The notes under the pieces were generated by a model. That model was not told the origin of the DNA and searched no databases. It saw only the letters and a list, made by a program, of their open reading frames with translations. A stretch of DNA of 51,487 nucleotides from Hymenobacter frigidus (lineage in GTDB: Bacteria; Bacteroidota; Bacteroidia; Cytophagales; Hymenobacteraceae): contig NZ_BMGY01000032.1 of assembly GCF_014640435.1 (NCBI RefSeq), positions 1 to 51,487 on the forward strand. The letters run 5' to 3'. The position numbers were made by a program, and so were the translations under genes. Positions 1 through 8,287 of the stretch are shown piece by piece; position 1 is the stretch's first letter; every line of letters starts with the position of its first letter.

Positions 1-100
1 GAGCTAACATAGGCCAAAAATACCACGCAATTATTCACCGTTACTTATGCGTGGCCACTTAAGTAGCACTTATACTGAGTGTGAGGCAGCACCGCTGCTA

Positions 101-168
101 CCGCTGTGATATGCCACGAAAAAGGCCCTGCTGTCGAGCAGGGCCTTTTTCGTGGCATATCACAGCGG
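101..168. terminator. Long perfect hairpin, bidirectional terminator
   Basis: Two 32-base arms (101-132 and 137-168) are perfect inverted copies around the 4-base loop GTCG. The stem contains an A5 run followed by GGCC on one arm and GGCC followed by T5 on the other, so it can end transcription in either direction. It lies just past the stop of the hydrolase gene at 204-1622 (minus strand). The first 100 bases of the window hold no recognisable gene, only a short 7-bp inverted repeat (about 23-29 with 48-54). Confidence 0.8.
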
Positions 169-203
169 TTGGGCCACATGCACGACCCAACCCCCGGAGC
201 TAT

Positions 204-1622
204 CTATTTTCTGGTTTCCGGCTTCTTTGCATCCAGCCCGGTAATCCAATCCCGTATGACTTCCTGGGCAACTGGTGAAAACACCGGTTTCATCTCGCCG
301 TTCATCAGCACCCATTCCGTCTTAATGGGTTGAAACAGGTGGTTGACTCCGGGCAGGCGCTTGGCCGTCGTGTTACGGTTGACGCTTTTCAGTTCTTTCT
401 CCAAGACGGTGAGGTGCAACTCGGCGGGGGCTTCCACATCGTCGGTACCGTTGAGCAACAGCACCGGGCAGCGCACCTGGTCAAGGTCGGCCACTGGGTC
501 GAAGGCCAGGAAGTAGCGGCGCCAGGGCGTGAGGAGGGTAACGGCGGCGGCCTGGGCTTGCTCCGCGGTCAGGCCGGGCTGGTCCTGGCGCAGCATGTTG
601 CTCACAATGGCTTTGGCCTGCGGCGGATTGGTTAGCCGGATGATGTCGTACATCGTGCGCTGCCGTTCATAGGCGGCTTGCACGGCCACTGGGTCTACTT
701 TCTGGACCCGCTGCTGGGCCACATGTTGCTGCAGCAGCGTTTGCGCCCCCGTGAGGCCATAGCCGGCCAGCGATATCACGAAGGCGGGCGGCAGGGGCTG
801 GCCAGCGGTCAGCAGGGCCACATTGGCTCCTTCGCCGTGCCCCACCACCCCAATCCGACCGATATTAACTTCCAGGCGAGAACGCAGAAAGTTCAGGCCG
901 GCCTGCACATCCGTCACCAGCATTTCGGTGGTGGCCGTGGCCGTGCTGCCGCCCGATTGCCCCACGCCCCGGTCGTCGTAGCGCAGCACCGCCACGCCGC
1001 GCCGGGTGAGGTAGTCGGCCAGTGCGCCCAGCAGATGGTAGCCGCCGTCCATGGTGCCGTCGCGGTCGTGTGGGCCAAGGTCGCTCACGAGCAGCACGGC
1101 CGGAAACGGGCCTTTGCCCGGAGGCACGGTGAGGGTACCACTCAGGGTAAGCCGTGAGGTGGGGTTACTGAATACGACATCTTCTTCCCGGTAGGGTGGG
1201 GCCAGGCGCGTGCCGCCATTGCCCGTAGTGGGCATGGGTGAGTACTGCAGCCGCAACGCCGAATGCACGCCGGACTGCGTCCAGGTACCGGTCATTTCCC
1301 GTTTGGCGGCATCAAAGCGGGCCGCATAGCGGCTGCCGGCGGCCGGCATCCACAGCAGCACCGAATCGCCGTGGACGGTCACCTCCGTCACCATGCGGCT
1401 CACTTTCTGCGCGGGCACATCGAGGGCCGCAAAATAGCCGCCGCCCGACAGCGCTACCATGCTGATTGTTAAATCTAATTGCCCACCCAATACGGGCAGT
1501 TTCCCTTTCCACAATCCTCCCAATGGCAATGTTTCTGCGGCGGTGGTGCAAGGCGCGGCCCAGGCAGCCTTGGCGCCTGAGACACACAATAGCAACGCAG
1601 CCCAAATCAAGTGCCTTTTCAT
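204..1622 (-). CDS. Secreted alpha/beta-hydrolase-fold protein lacking the nucleophile serine
   Basis: The 472-residue protein starts with a Sec signal peptide (hydrophobic stretch ending near AKAAWAAP). It then has a beta-rich N-terminal domain of about 130 residues and an alpha/beta hydrolase domain of the kind annotated as S9-type or EstA-like hydrolase. The oxyanion/core motifs DRDG and RYDDRGVG are present, as are a C-terminal Asp region (NGTDD) and the histidine motif NHLFQP. The nucleophile elbow reads GHGEG, so the usual Ser (GHSEG) is Gly at about residue 263. It may be a binding protein rather than a hydrolase, or use another nucleophile. A paralogue of the same length lies at 3807-5225 with the same substitution. 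Family assignment is good; function is unknown. Confidence 0.82.
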   Translation of the reverse strand: MKRHLIWAALLLCVSGAKAAWAAPCTTAAETLPLGGLWKGKLPVLGGQLDLTISMVALSGGGYFAALDVPAQKVSRMVTEVTVHGDSVLLWMPAAGSRYAARFDAAKREMTGTWTQSGVHSALRLQYSPMPTTGNGGTRLAPPYREEDVVFSNPTSRLTLSGTLTVPPGKGPFPAVLLVSDLGPHDRDGTMDGGYHLLGALADYLTRRGVAVLRYDDRGVGQSGGSTATATTEMLVTDVQAGLNFLRSRLEVNIGRIGVVGHGEGANVALLTAGQPLPPAFVISLAGYGLTGAQTLLQQHVAQQRVQKVDPVAVQAAYERQRTMYDIIRLTNPPQAKAIVSNMLRQDQPGLTAEQAQAAAVTLLTPWRRYFLAFDPVADLDQVRCPVLLLNGTDDVEAPAELHLTVLEKELKSVNRNTTAKRLPGVNHLFQPIKTEWVLMNGEMKPVFSPVAQEVIRDWITGLDAKKPETRK

Positions 1623-1840
1623 TGTCTAGTAACTGAAATCAACCTACGGAACCCGAAAGGTAACTGCGGCGAATGGTATATAGCGGATTGGTATAAGGAC
1701 CGTTTGAAACCTAACTGTCGAGCCTTTGCACAAAGTAAGGTTTTATAGATGATATGTAGTACAATTATTTTATTTATTTGTGTTAAATAATTAAAGCAAT
1801 AGCTTCACTAAGCATTAAACGATGTGCCGGACCCGCTGAT

Positions 1841-1890
1841 TTTCAACAAAAAGCCCCGTACAGAAGACTGCACGGAGCTTTTTGTTGAAA
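1841..1890. terminator. Hairpin terminator downstream of the OmpA lipoprotein gene
   Basis: An inverted repeat, 5' arm TTTCAACAAAAAGC and 3' arm GCTTTTTGTTGAAA, closes a GC-rich inner stem. It has A and T runs on both sides, so it can act on both strands. It sits 29 bases past the OmpA gene stop and about 220 bases upstream of the hydrolase start at 1622, separating the two minus-strand units. The remaining 1623-1840 stretch is AT-rich and shows no gene. Confidence 0.7.
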
Positions 1891-1918
1891 CAAGACAATG
1901 ATTCAGCGAATCAATCCG

Positions 1919-2515
1919 CTACTTGGTGCGGACGGCAATTTCAACGCGGCGGTTTTCTTGCCGGCCGGTGGCAGTCGCGTTCGTTGCTACGGGCATGGTT
2001 TCACCCATGGGTTCTACGCTCACGCGGGCCGCATCAATTTTGCCGTTACTCACCAAGTAGTTTTTCACGGCCTCGGCGCGCTTTTCGCTGAGCTCCCGGT
2101 TGTAGCTTTTGTCGCCGCGCGAATCGGCAAAGCCCATCACGCGTACCTGGCTGGTGCCGTAGCGCTGGCCAATAGAGCCTGTGATTTGCTGCAGCGCCTC
2201 CGCGGCGCCGGGCTTAATTTCAGCCTTTTCGGTGTCAAACAGCACCCTTTCCTCTACGCTGTAAATGTTGTAGGTGCTGTCGCCGCGGACGATGACGCCG
2301 GAAGAAGTGATTTCACTGAACTTCACGTCGTTCAGCTTAGCCGTGGTCATGTCCCAGTTGTCATAGGCCATGGTGCTAGCCGAGCGGCTATCGCGGGCCA
2401 TAACGGCCGTGTCCTGACCGGCTTCTGCCAGCTGGTCTTTGGTTTCAGAACGCTTGGTTTCGCAGCTAGTCAACAAGATGGTGACGGCGAGCAAAGAAAG
2501 AAGAGTAGTTTTCAT
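1919..2515 (-). CDS. OmpA-family outer membrane lipoprotein
   Basis: This 198-residue lipoprotein probably anchors the outer membrane to peptidoglycan. The chosen ATG gives MKTTLLSLL followed by a lipobox-like LLTSC, so the Cys at about residue 17 would be lipidated; an upstream in-frame ATG at 2530 would spoil the signal. The C-terminal half is an OmpA/MotB domain: a beta strand with VLFDTEKAEI, then GFADSRGD and an NRELSEKRA helix, which hold the Asp and Arg that bind diaminopimelate in the family. The N-terminal part after the Cys is short and charged, with no beta-barrel. It is transcribed away from the carboxypeptidase-regulatory-domain gene at 2804. Confidence 0.88.
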   Translation of the reverse strand: MKTTLLSLLAVTILLTSCETKRSETKDQLAEAGQDTAVMARDSRSASTMAYDNWDMTTAKLNDVKFSEITSSGVIVRGDSTYNIYSVEERVLFDTEKAEIKPGAAEALQQITGSIGQRYGTSQVRVMGFADSRGDKSYNRELSEKRAEAVKNYLVSNGKIDAARVSVEPMGETMPVATNATATGRQENRRVEIAVRTK

Positions 2516-2762
2516 AGGAAAAATGGTCAATTTGAAAGGTGATACCGAAACCCATTACGGATTCTGCTTAAAGTATGTTAATTTTTTTAGCAGCGTTTTT
2601 TTTAGTTCATCACCAGGCAGAAGCGCCTGCATCGGGTGGAATTGCTTACCCTGGCAATAAATTTGGCTTAAATCCGTCGCCGGGCCGTGAAAAAAAATCA
2701 ACTAAACCAGATATAGACGCTCATCATTGACCGATAATGATATGAGAGTGAATCAGAATTTG

Positions 2763-2770
2763 TAAATTTG
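2763..2770 (+). promoter_or_regulatory. Candidate -7 promoter element (TAAATTTG)
   Basis: TAAATTTG fits the Bacteroidota -7 consensus TAnnTTTG and ends 33 bases before the ATG at 2804. No well-spaced TTTG is seen upstream, so only the -7 half is supported. Confidence 0.45.
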
Positions 2771-2803
2771 TCAGCCTACCATTCATTTATAATTATTTCG
2801 GCG

Positions 2804-3703
2804 ATGATAAAACGCATACCTTTTCTCGCACTGTTTATTCTAATGCTATTCCCGGCATTAAGCCAGGCACAGGAAAACCGCATTACGGGTCGTATTGTAG
2901 ATGCTAAAACCAAAGACCCCGTACCGTTTGCTTCTATTGGCTTGCGCGAAGAAGGCACGGGGGCGCTCACCAACGAATACGGTTATTTCCAGTTGGCCGG
3001 CCTGGAGAAAACCAGCCAGGACTCCCTTATCGTGATGACGCTGGGCTACGAGCGCAGCGCTATTTTCATCAAGCGCGGCAGCACCGAAGACCTGATTATT
3101 GAACTGAAAAAGCGGGAGATTAAACTGGGCGAAGTGGTAGTGAAGAGCGGCAAGGTGAAGAACCTGGAGCTGGGCTCGAACTCCAACAGTCCCGGCGAAG
3201 GCATGATTCAGGGCCTGCCCGGCAGCCAGTACGCCTTCTTCGTGAAGAACGAGAAGCAGAAAAAGCTGGGCAACGTGCGCACGGTGTCCTTCTACATCGG
3301 CGAGAACGGTTTCCCCCGCGAACCCTTCCGCGTCCGCATTTACAAGGCCGATGGCAACTACAACGCCCCCAACACCGACTTGCTCACCGAAAACGTGGTG
3401 GTATCGGCAGCACGCGGCGGCGATTGGTACACCATCGACCTGAGCACGTACAACATCGCGGCCCCCGAAGAGGGCTTCTTCGTGGCCATGGAGTGGATTG
3501 TGGGCGGCGACAAGTTCTACACCACCAACTTCATGGACAACTACACGCCCTACGGCCAGATTATGCGCCCCACTTTCGAGTTTAAGGAAAGCCGCACCTG
3601 GAGCTACACCATCGGCAAGGGCTGGAACCTGCTCACGCTGGCCAACAGCCAGGGCCGTCGCTACAACGCCATGATTAAGGCTGAAGTAGATATGATAAAG
3701 TAA
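2804..3703 (+). CDS. Secreted protein with carboxypeptidase-like regulatory domain
   Basis: The 299-residue protein starts with MIKRIPFL and a signal peptide ending near LSQAQ. I chose this ATG rather than the upstream one at 2768 because it puts the hydrophobic core in the normal place. Residues about 24-100 form a CarboxypepD_reg-like beta-sandwich (ITGRIVDAKTKDPVPFASI, then NEYGYFQL), the domain found at the N-terminus of Bacteroidota surface proteins. The remaining 200 residues form a beta-rich region I do not recognise; it is rich in Tyr, Phe and Gly, and no membrane barrel is obvious. It probably acts in the periplasm or at the cell surface. It stands alone on the plus strand and ends at a shared bidirectional terminator. 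Confidence 0.75.
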   Translation: MIKRIPFLALFILMLFPALSQAQENRITGRIVDAKTKDPVPFASIGLREEGTGALTNEYGYFQLAGLEKTSQDSLIVMTLGYERSAIFIKRGSTEDLIIELKKREIKLGEVVVKSGKVKNLELGSNSNSPGEGMIQGLPGSQYAFFVKNEKQKKLGNVRTVSFYIGENGFPREPFRVRIYKADGNYNAPNTDLLTENVVVSAARGGDWYTIDLSTYNIAAPEEGFFVAMEWIVGGDKFYTTNFMDNYTPYGQIMRPTFEFKESRTWSYTIGKGWNLLTLANSQGRRYNAMIKAEVDMIK

Positions 3704-3735
3704 GCACTAATTATCACGGATTAACCGTGATTTCG

Positions 3736-3787
3736 CGGACAGTAAAAAGGCCCTGACTTGAGAAAGTCAGGGCCTTTTTACTGTCCG
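3736..3787. terminator. Bidirectional terminator between convergent genes
   Basis: A perfect 23-bp stem (3736-3758 with 3765-3787) closes a 6-base loop. It contains AAAAAGGCCCTGACT on one arm and its complement with T5 on the other. It lies between the plus-strand gene ending at 3703 and the minus-strand gene ending at 3807, so one element serves both. Confidence 0.85.
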
Positions 3788-3806
3788 GATGAAACAGTAT
3801 CCGTGC

Positions 3807-5225
3807 TTACTTCTTGGTTTGGGCCACAATCCACTCGCGAATGGTTTCCTGGGCTTCGGGCGAGAAATTGGGCTGCTGCTGGCCGTTCACGATGGGCCAC
3901 TTGGTGGGGTCGGGCTGAAAGAGGTGGTTGGCCCCGGATATCTTCTTCACGGTGACATTTTTATTCAGCTTCAGGCCCTTCGATAAGGCATTCAGGTTGG
4001 CCTCGGCGTTGATGGTGAGGTCGGACGTGCCGTTGAGCAGCAGCACCGGGCAATTGACGCCCGTGAGCTTTTCAATGGGATTGAAGGCCAGGAAATAGCG
4101 GTAGTGGGTCGACGTCATCTCCGATGCACTCGACTGAGCCGTGACGTTGTCGATGGCGGCGTTGTTCTGCTTCAGCATGTTGGCCACAATGGCCTGCGCC
4201 TGCGCATTATCAGTGGTCTGCCGAATGATTTCGAGCATGGCCATCTGACGCTTGGTGGCAGCTTCAATCTGGTTGTTTTCGGTGCCCAGCGTGCGCAGCG
4301 TGGTTGCCTGCTGCTGCACCACAATGTCGCGGCCCGGTAGGCCGTAGGCAGCCAGGGCCACCACAAAAGCTGGGGGCAGCGGTTGCGCAGCGGCCAGCAG
4401 GGCCACGTTGCCGCCCTCGCCGTGGCCAACCAGGCCCAGGTGCGAAAGGTCAATTTCGGGGCGGGTGCGCAGGTAGTTCAGGCCAGCCTGGGCATCACTC
4501 ACCAAATCGGCGGTGGTGGTGGCGGGGGTACCGCCGGATTTGCCCACGCCCCGGTCGTCGAAACGTAATACGGCTACCCCGCGGCGGGTGAGGTAATCGG
4601 CCAGTAAGCCCAGGGTAGCAAAGTCGCCCACGGCACCGTCGCGGTCCTGCGGGCCACTGTCGCTGATAAGCACCACGGCCGGGAAGGGGCCCGCGCCGGC
4701 CGGTACGGTGAGCGTGCCGCTAAGGCGGGTATTCACCGTAAGGTTACTGAAGGTCGCTTCTTCCTCGCGGTACGGCGGGGTGAGGCGCACGTTTTTGGCC
4801 GTCATGGACTGTATGGGGCTGAAGTTGAGCACCAATGGCACCTTATAGCCGGGCGCTTGCCAGATACCGCTCATCTGCTTGCTATCGGCCGAGACGCGGC
4901 CCACGAAACGGGTAGCCGCTTCTTCGGCAAACAGGCGCACGGTGTCGCCTTTCACATCGGCTTTCACATTCATGCGGCTCACCTTTTGCAGCGGCACGTC
5001 AAGCACACTGAAATACTCGCCACCAGCCAGTTTTTGCAGTCGAAAAATAACTTCAAGCTGGCCCCCAGGCACTTTCAGCTGGCCTTTCCAAAGACCATCG
5101 AGGGTCGGCGCGGGCGTATTGGCCGCCGCCGAAACGGCGGGCTGCTGCCGCTGACCGGCCCACGCGGCACCGGGCAGCATGAGGCAAGCGACCATTCCAC
5201 TAAGCAGAATAAAAGAACGAAACAT
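3807..5225 (-). CDS. Secreted alpha/beta-hydrolase-fold protein, paralogue of 204-1622
   Basis: This 472-residue protein has the same length and domain order as the 204-1622 protein: signal peptide (MFRSFILLSG to GAAWAGQ), a beta-rich N-terminal domain starting LDGLWKGQLKVPGGQLEV, then an alpha/beta hydrolase domain with DRDG, RFDDRGVG, NGTSDL and NHLFQP. The nucleophile elbow is again GHGEG, with Gly at about residue 269 where Ser is expected. An in-frame ATG at 5300 exists, but the ATG at 5225 gives a proper signal peptide, and a TAACTTTG promoter element lies between them. The pair arose by duplication and now flanks two unrelated genes. Whether either protein is an enzyme is open. Confidence 0.82.
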   Translation of the reverse strand: MFRSFILLSGMVACLMLPGAAWAGQRQQPAVSAAANTPAPTLDGLWKGQLKVPGGQLEVIFRLQKLAGGEYFSVLDVPLQKVSRMNVKADVKGDTVRLFAEEAATRFVGRVSADSKQMSGIWQAPGYKVPLVLNFSPIQSMTAKNVRLTPPYREEEATFSNLTVNTRLSGTLTVPAGAGPFPAVVLISDSGPQDRDGAVGDFATLGLLADYLTRRGVAVLRFDDRGVGKSGGTPATTTADLVSDAQAGLNYLRTRPEIDLSHLGLVGHGEGGNVALLAAAQPLPPAFVVALAAYGLPGRDIVVQQQATTLRTLGTENNQIEAATKRQMAMLEIIRQTTDNAQAQAIVANMLKQNNAAIDNVTAQSSASEMTSTHYRYFLAFNPIEKLTGVNCPVLLLNGTSDLTINAEANLNALSKGLKLNKNVTVKKISGANHLFQPDPTKWPIVNGQQQPNFSPEAQETIREWIVAQTKK

Positions 5226-5272
5226 GCTGATTTTTATACAGAATAAAGGATTCATGCGGCACCAATTTGCCC

Positions 5273-5301
5273 CAAAGTTATTCGGGAGACAGCAGGCCAA
5301 C
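5273..5301 (-). promoter_or_regulatory. Candidate promoter of the second hydrolase-like gene
   Basis: On the minus strand a TTG (at 5300-5298) is followed after about 17 bases by TAACTTTG (5280-5273), matching the Bacteroidota TTTG/TAnnTTTG pattern. The predicted transcript would start near 5266, leaving a leader of about 40 bases before the ATG at 5225. It also argues against the upstream ATG at 5300. Confidence 0.5.
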
Positions 5302-5534
5302 TGTAAAGTAGCAAAATAAATACCTTGCCAACATTAGACATACTGACAATTAAATAAAAAAACGCTTTCCTCAACAATCAAATCCCAGCTTCCGGCTATC
5401 GAAGTACAGGCGCAAACGAAACTTCGCTGTTGAGCTTACCAGTAAGTCTCAATGGCTGAGGCCAGAGTTGAGCCAGCGTTACGCTGCCCCTCATTAGCAG
5501 TAGTCGGGGCTGAGATGCAAAGTGCCAAGGAGAC
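5302..5534. other. Intergenic region without a recognisable gene
   Basis: About 230 bases lie between the promoter of the second hydrolase-like gene and the end of murF-alr. The left part is AT-rich. I see no open frame with coding character, no RNA gene and no convincing terminator. Confidence 0.5.
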
Positions 5535-8153
5535 TCATTCGCTCACAAATACGCGCTTCACCCGCTCGCTCACGTTGGTAAGCAGCTCGTAGGCAATGGT
5601 GCCGATGCGGCTGGCCAGCTCGGGCAGCGGCAGGCCCTCGCCGAAAATGAGGGCCACATCGCCCGCCCGGGCCTGGGGAATATTTGTGACGTCGGCCATG
5701 CACATATCCATGCACACCGAGCCCACCAGCGGCGCCGCTTGCCCGTGAATGAGCACCGCGCCCGCGCCGTTGCCGAAGCGGCGGTCGTAGCCATCGGCGT
5801 AGCCAATGGCCAGGGTGGCAATGCGGCGCTCGCCGGTTGTGGCGGTGCCGCGGCGGCCGTAGCCCACGGTGTAGCCCGCGGGCAGGGTTTTTATTTGGGA
5901 GATGGTGGTACGCAGCTGGCTCACCGGCCGCAGGGCGGCGGGCGCAACGGTGTTGCTAGCATCTACTCCGTAGAGGCCGATGCCGAGGCGTACCATGTCG
6001 AACTGCGCGTCCGGGAAACGCAGGATGCCCGCCGAATTGAGGGCGTGCTTGAGCACAGAGTGCCCCAACGCCTCTTCCAGCGTTGCGGCCATGCGGCGGA
6101 AGGTCGCCAGCTGCTCCTGGGTAAAGTCGTCGTGGTCGGAATCATCGGCGGCGGCCAAGTGCGTCATGATACTGGCCACGGGCAAGTGGGCGGCGTGCTC
6201 CCGCAGCAGCTTGACCAAGGCGGGTAAGTCGGCTTCGTCGAAGCCGAGGCGACGCATGCCAGTGTCGAGCTTGAGGTGAATTCTGGGCGCGGGGAGAAAC
6301 GGTTGGGTAGGTTGGGGAGCCTCAGTCGCATAGAATGTGGCCAAGTACTCGGCCAGCATTTCGAAGGAATAGATTTCAGGCTCGAGACGGTAGCGCCGCA
6401 GGGTGTCGAATGAGTCTGGAGCGGCGTTCATCACCATGATGGGCAGGCTGATGCCGGCTTCGCGCAGGGCCACGCCTTCGTCGGCGTAGGCCACGGCCAG
6501 GTAGTCGGCGCGCTGAAATTCGAGCAGGCCCGCTACTTCGTAGGAACCCGCGCCGTAGGCAAAGGCCTTCACCATCACCATGAGCTTGGTGCCGGGGCGC
6601 AGCTGGCGGCGGTAGTGCTGCAGGTTGTGGCTGAGGGCGTCGAGGTTGACTTCGAGCACGGTACCGTGCTGCTGCGCTTGCAGCGCGGCCACGATGCGCT
6701 CGAAACCAAAGCGGCGCGCACCTTTAATAAGTACGGTTTCGTGCGCGAAATCAGCGGAGCTGAGCTGCGCGAGAAAGGCTTCGGTGGTGGGGTAGGTTTG
6801 AATTAAAAATTGAGAATTAAAAATTAAGAGCGGGTTGGAAACAGTAGTCGAAGCGGCTGCATCGTCCTGTCCTTTTAATTCTTCATTTTTAATTTTTAAT
6901 TGTGATAACTGCTCCGAAATCTCCTCCCCAATGCCCACCACCCGGCTCACTCCGGCAGCCGGCAGCAGCCCGGCCACGCGGGCGTACAAGTCGGCTGCGT
7001 TCAAACCCGATTCCAATACGTCGCTCAGAATCAGGGTGCGGCGGCCGGGGCGGCTCTGACGGGCCAGGGCATTGAGCGCCAGGGCTAAGCCGGCGAGGTC
7101 GTTATTATAAGTGTCGTCGAGTAGGTAGGAGCCGTGGCGGCCCAGCTTCATTTCGAGGCGCATGGCCACGGGATGCAGGCGGGCCAGCCGGCGCTGAATC
7201 TCGGCGGGCTCCACCTGCCGGTGCAGCAGCACGGCCAGGCAGTGCAGGGCATTTTCAACCGACGGCTCATCGGCGAAGGGCAGGGTAAACTCGGCAGTAA
7301 GGCCTGGGGCGAAGTAATCAGCGCGCAGACGTGTGTGGTCGCTGGGGCTGGGCTCGGCGGTGAATCGGATATCGGCTGGCTGCTCGGGCTGGCGCGTCCA
7401 GCTGAAGGCGGGGAGCTGCCTGGCTGCCACGGCGGCGCGCACCAGCGGCTGGTCGGCGCAATAGAATAGGCGCTGAAACTGCGAGCCAGCGAATAGCCGC
7501 AGCTTCTCCTGCAGCTTCTCTTCAGCCGAAGCAAAGCCGGCATCGTGAGCGGTGCCGAGGGTAGTGAAAATCCCCTCCGTGGGCTGGATAATGGCTGCCA
7601 ACCGAGTCATCTCCCCTACCTCCGAAATGCCGGCCTCAAAAATTCCCAGCGTATGGCGGGCCGGGTTCAGCTCCCACACGCTGAGCGGCACGCCCACCTG
7701 CGAGTTGTAGGAACGGGGCGAGCGGCAGATGTCCTCATCAGCACTGAGCAGCTGGGCCAGCCACTCTTTCACGATGGTTTTGCCGTTGGAACCGGTGATG
7801 CCGATGACCGGGCCGGTGAACCCAGCGCGGTGAGCGGCGGCCAGCGTTTGCAGCGCAGCCAGGGGGCTGGCTACCGCTAGTAGACCGGCTTCGGGGTAAG
7901 CCGCCAGGCCGCCGGGCAACGCAACGCCTTCTTCAATGATGAATAGCCGCACGCCTTGGGCGTAGAGGTCGGGCAGGTAGCGGTGGCCGTCGTGGCTGGG
8001 GCCGCGCAGGGCGAAGAATACGGCCCCGGCGGGCAGGCCCACCCGGCGGCTGTCCAGCAGCAGGTGGCGGACTTCAGCTGCCGCATCGGCGGGGGCTTGC
8101 AGCAGGTGGCCGGCCAGCAGGGCCGGGAGGGCGGGGAAAAGATGAAATGGCAT
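5535..8153 (-). CDS. Bifunctional MurF (UDP-MurNAc-tripeptide:D-Ala-D-Ala ligase) / alanine racemase
   Basis: This 872-residue fusion acts in cytoplasmic peptidoglycan precursor synthesis. The N-terminal half is a Mur ligase: substrate-binding domain, ATP-binding GITGSNGKT at about 118-126, and a C-terminal domain with RRTLILSDV. The C-terminal half, from about residue 495, is a fold-III PLP alanine racemase with the PLP lysine in MVKAFAYGAG (about residue 529), LDTGMRRLGF, and the motif GYGRRGTA near the catalytic Tyr. Such MurF-Alr fusions are known in Bacteroidota and couple D-Ala production to its use. I chose the ATG giving MPFHLFPALP; an upstream in-frame start at 8231 runs into the terminator. 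Residues about 418-451 are encoded by an AT-rich palindromic insertion inside the MurF C-terminal domain. Confidence 0.93.
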   Translation of the reverse strand: MPFHLFPALPALLAGHLLQAPADAAAEVRHLLLDSRRVGLPAGAVFFALRGPSHDGHRYLPDLYAQGVRLFIIEEGVALPGGLAAYPEAGLLAVASPLAALQTLAAAHRAGFTGPVIGITGSNGKTIVKEWLAQLLSADEDICRSPRSYNSQVGVPLSVWELNPARHTLGIFEAGISEVGEMTRLAAIIQPTEGIFTTLGTAHDAGFASAEEKLQEKLRLFAGSQFQRLFYCADQPLVRAAVAARQLPAFSWTRQPEQPADIRFTAEPSPSDHTRLRADYFAPGLTAEFTLPFADEPSVENALHCLAVLLHRQVEPAEIQRRLARLHPVAMRLEMKLGRHGSYLLDDTYNNDLAGLALALNALARQSRPGRRTLILSDVLESGLNAADLYARVAGLLPAAGVSRVVGIGEEISEQLSQLKIKNEELKGQDDAAASTTVSNPLLIFNSQFLIQTYPTTEAFLAQLSSADFAHETVLIKGARRFGFERIVAALQAQQHGTVLEVNLDALSHNLQHYRRQLRPGTKLMVMVKAFAYGAGSYEVAGLLEFQRADYLAVAYADEGVALREAGISLPIMVMNAAPDSFDTLRRYRLEPEIYSFEMLAEYLATFYATEAPQPTQPFLPAPRIHLKLDTGMRRLGFDEADLPALVKLLREHAAHLPVASIMTHLAAADDSDHDDFTQEQLATFRRMAATLEEALGHSVLKHALNSAGILRFPDAQFDMVRLGIGLYGVDASNTVAPAALRPVSQLRTTISQIKTLPAGYTVGYGRRGTATTGERRIATLAIGYADGYDRRFGNGAGAVLIHGQAAPLVGSVCMDMCMADVTNIPQARAGDVALIFGEGLPLPELASRIGTIAYELLTNVSERVKRVFVSE
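6801..6901. repeat. AT-rich palindromic element inserted in frame in murF-alr
   Basis: Arms AATTAAAAATTGAGAATTAA (from 6801) and its near-complement ending at 6901 flank a GC-rich centre. Base composition is strikingly unlike the surrounding GC-rich gene. The reading frame stays open through it, adding segments such as QLKIKNEELK and NPLLIFNSQFLIQT. Short AT-rich repeats with similar wording are scattered in many Bacteroidota genomes, so this is probably a small mobile repeat. Confidence 0.7.
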
Positions 8154-8160
8154 GGCGGAA

Positions 8161-8168
8161 CAAAGGTC
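8161..8168 (-). promoter_or_regulatory. Possible -7 element for murF-alr (GACCTTTG)
   Basis: On the minus strand GACCTTTG differs from TAnnTTTG by one base and ends 7 bases before the ATG at 8153. If it is active, the message would be leaderless or nearly so. No clear -33 partner is seen. Confidence 0.3.
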
Positions 8169-8222
8169 CGGCAAAAACCGGCCGTTTGCCGTGTTTCCTG
8201 CCACCGGGTCGAGACAGCCTGA

Positions 8223-8276
8223 GAAGAACACGAAAAAGCCGTTTCGATTGCTCGAAACGGCTTTTTCGTGTTCTTC
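8223..8276. terminator. Terminator between catalase and murF-alr
   Basis: A perfect 25-bp stem (8223-8247 with 8252-8276) closes the 4-base loop TTGC, with A5 and T5 runs in the arms. It lies 11 bases past the catalase stop and would separate the catalase message from murF-alr, both on the minus strand. Confidence 0.85.
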
Positions 8277-8287
8277 AAATTCTATAA

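Noticed and set aside
1..100. Left edge as the end of a gene
   Set aside because: No frame has coding character; only a 7-bp inverted repeat is visible before the long terminator.
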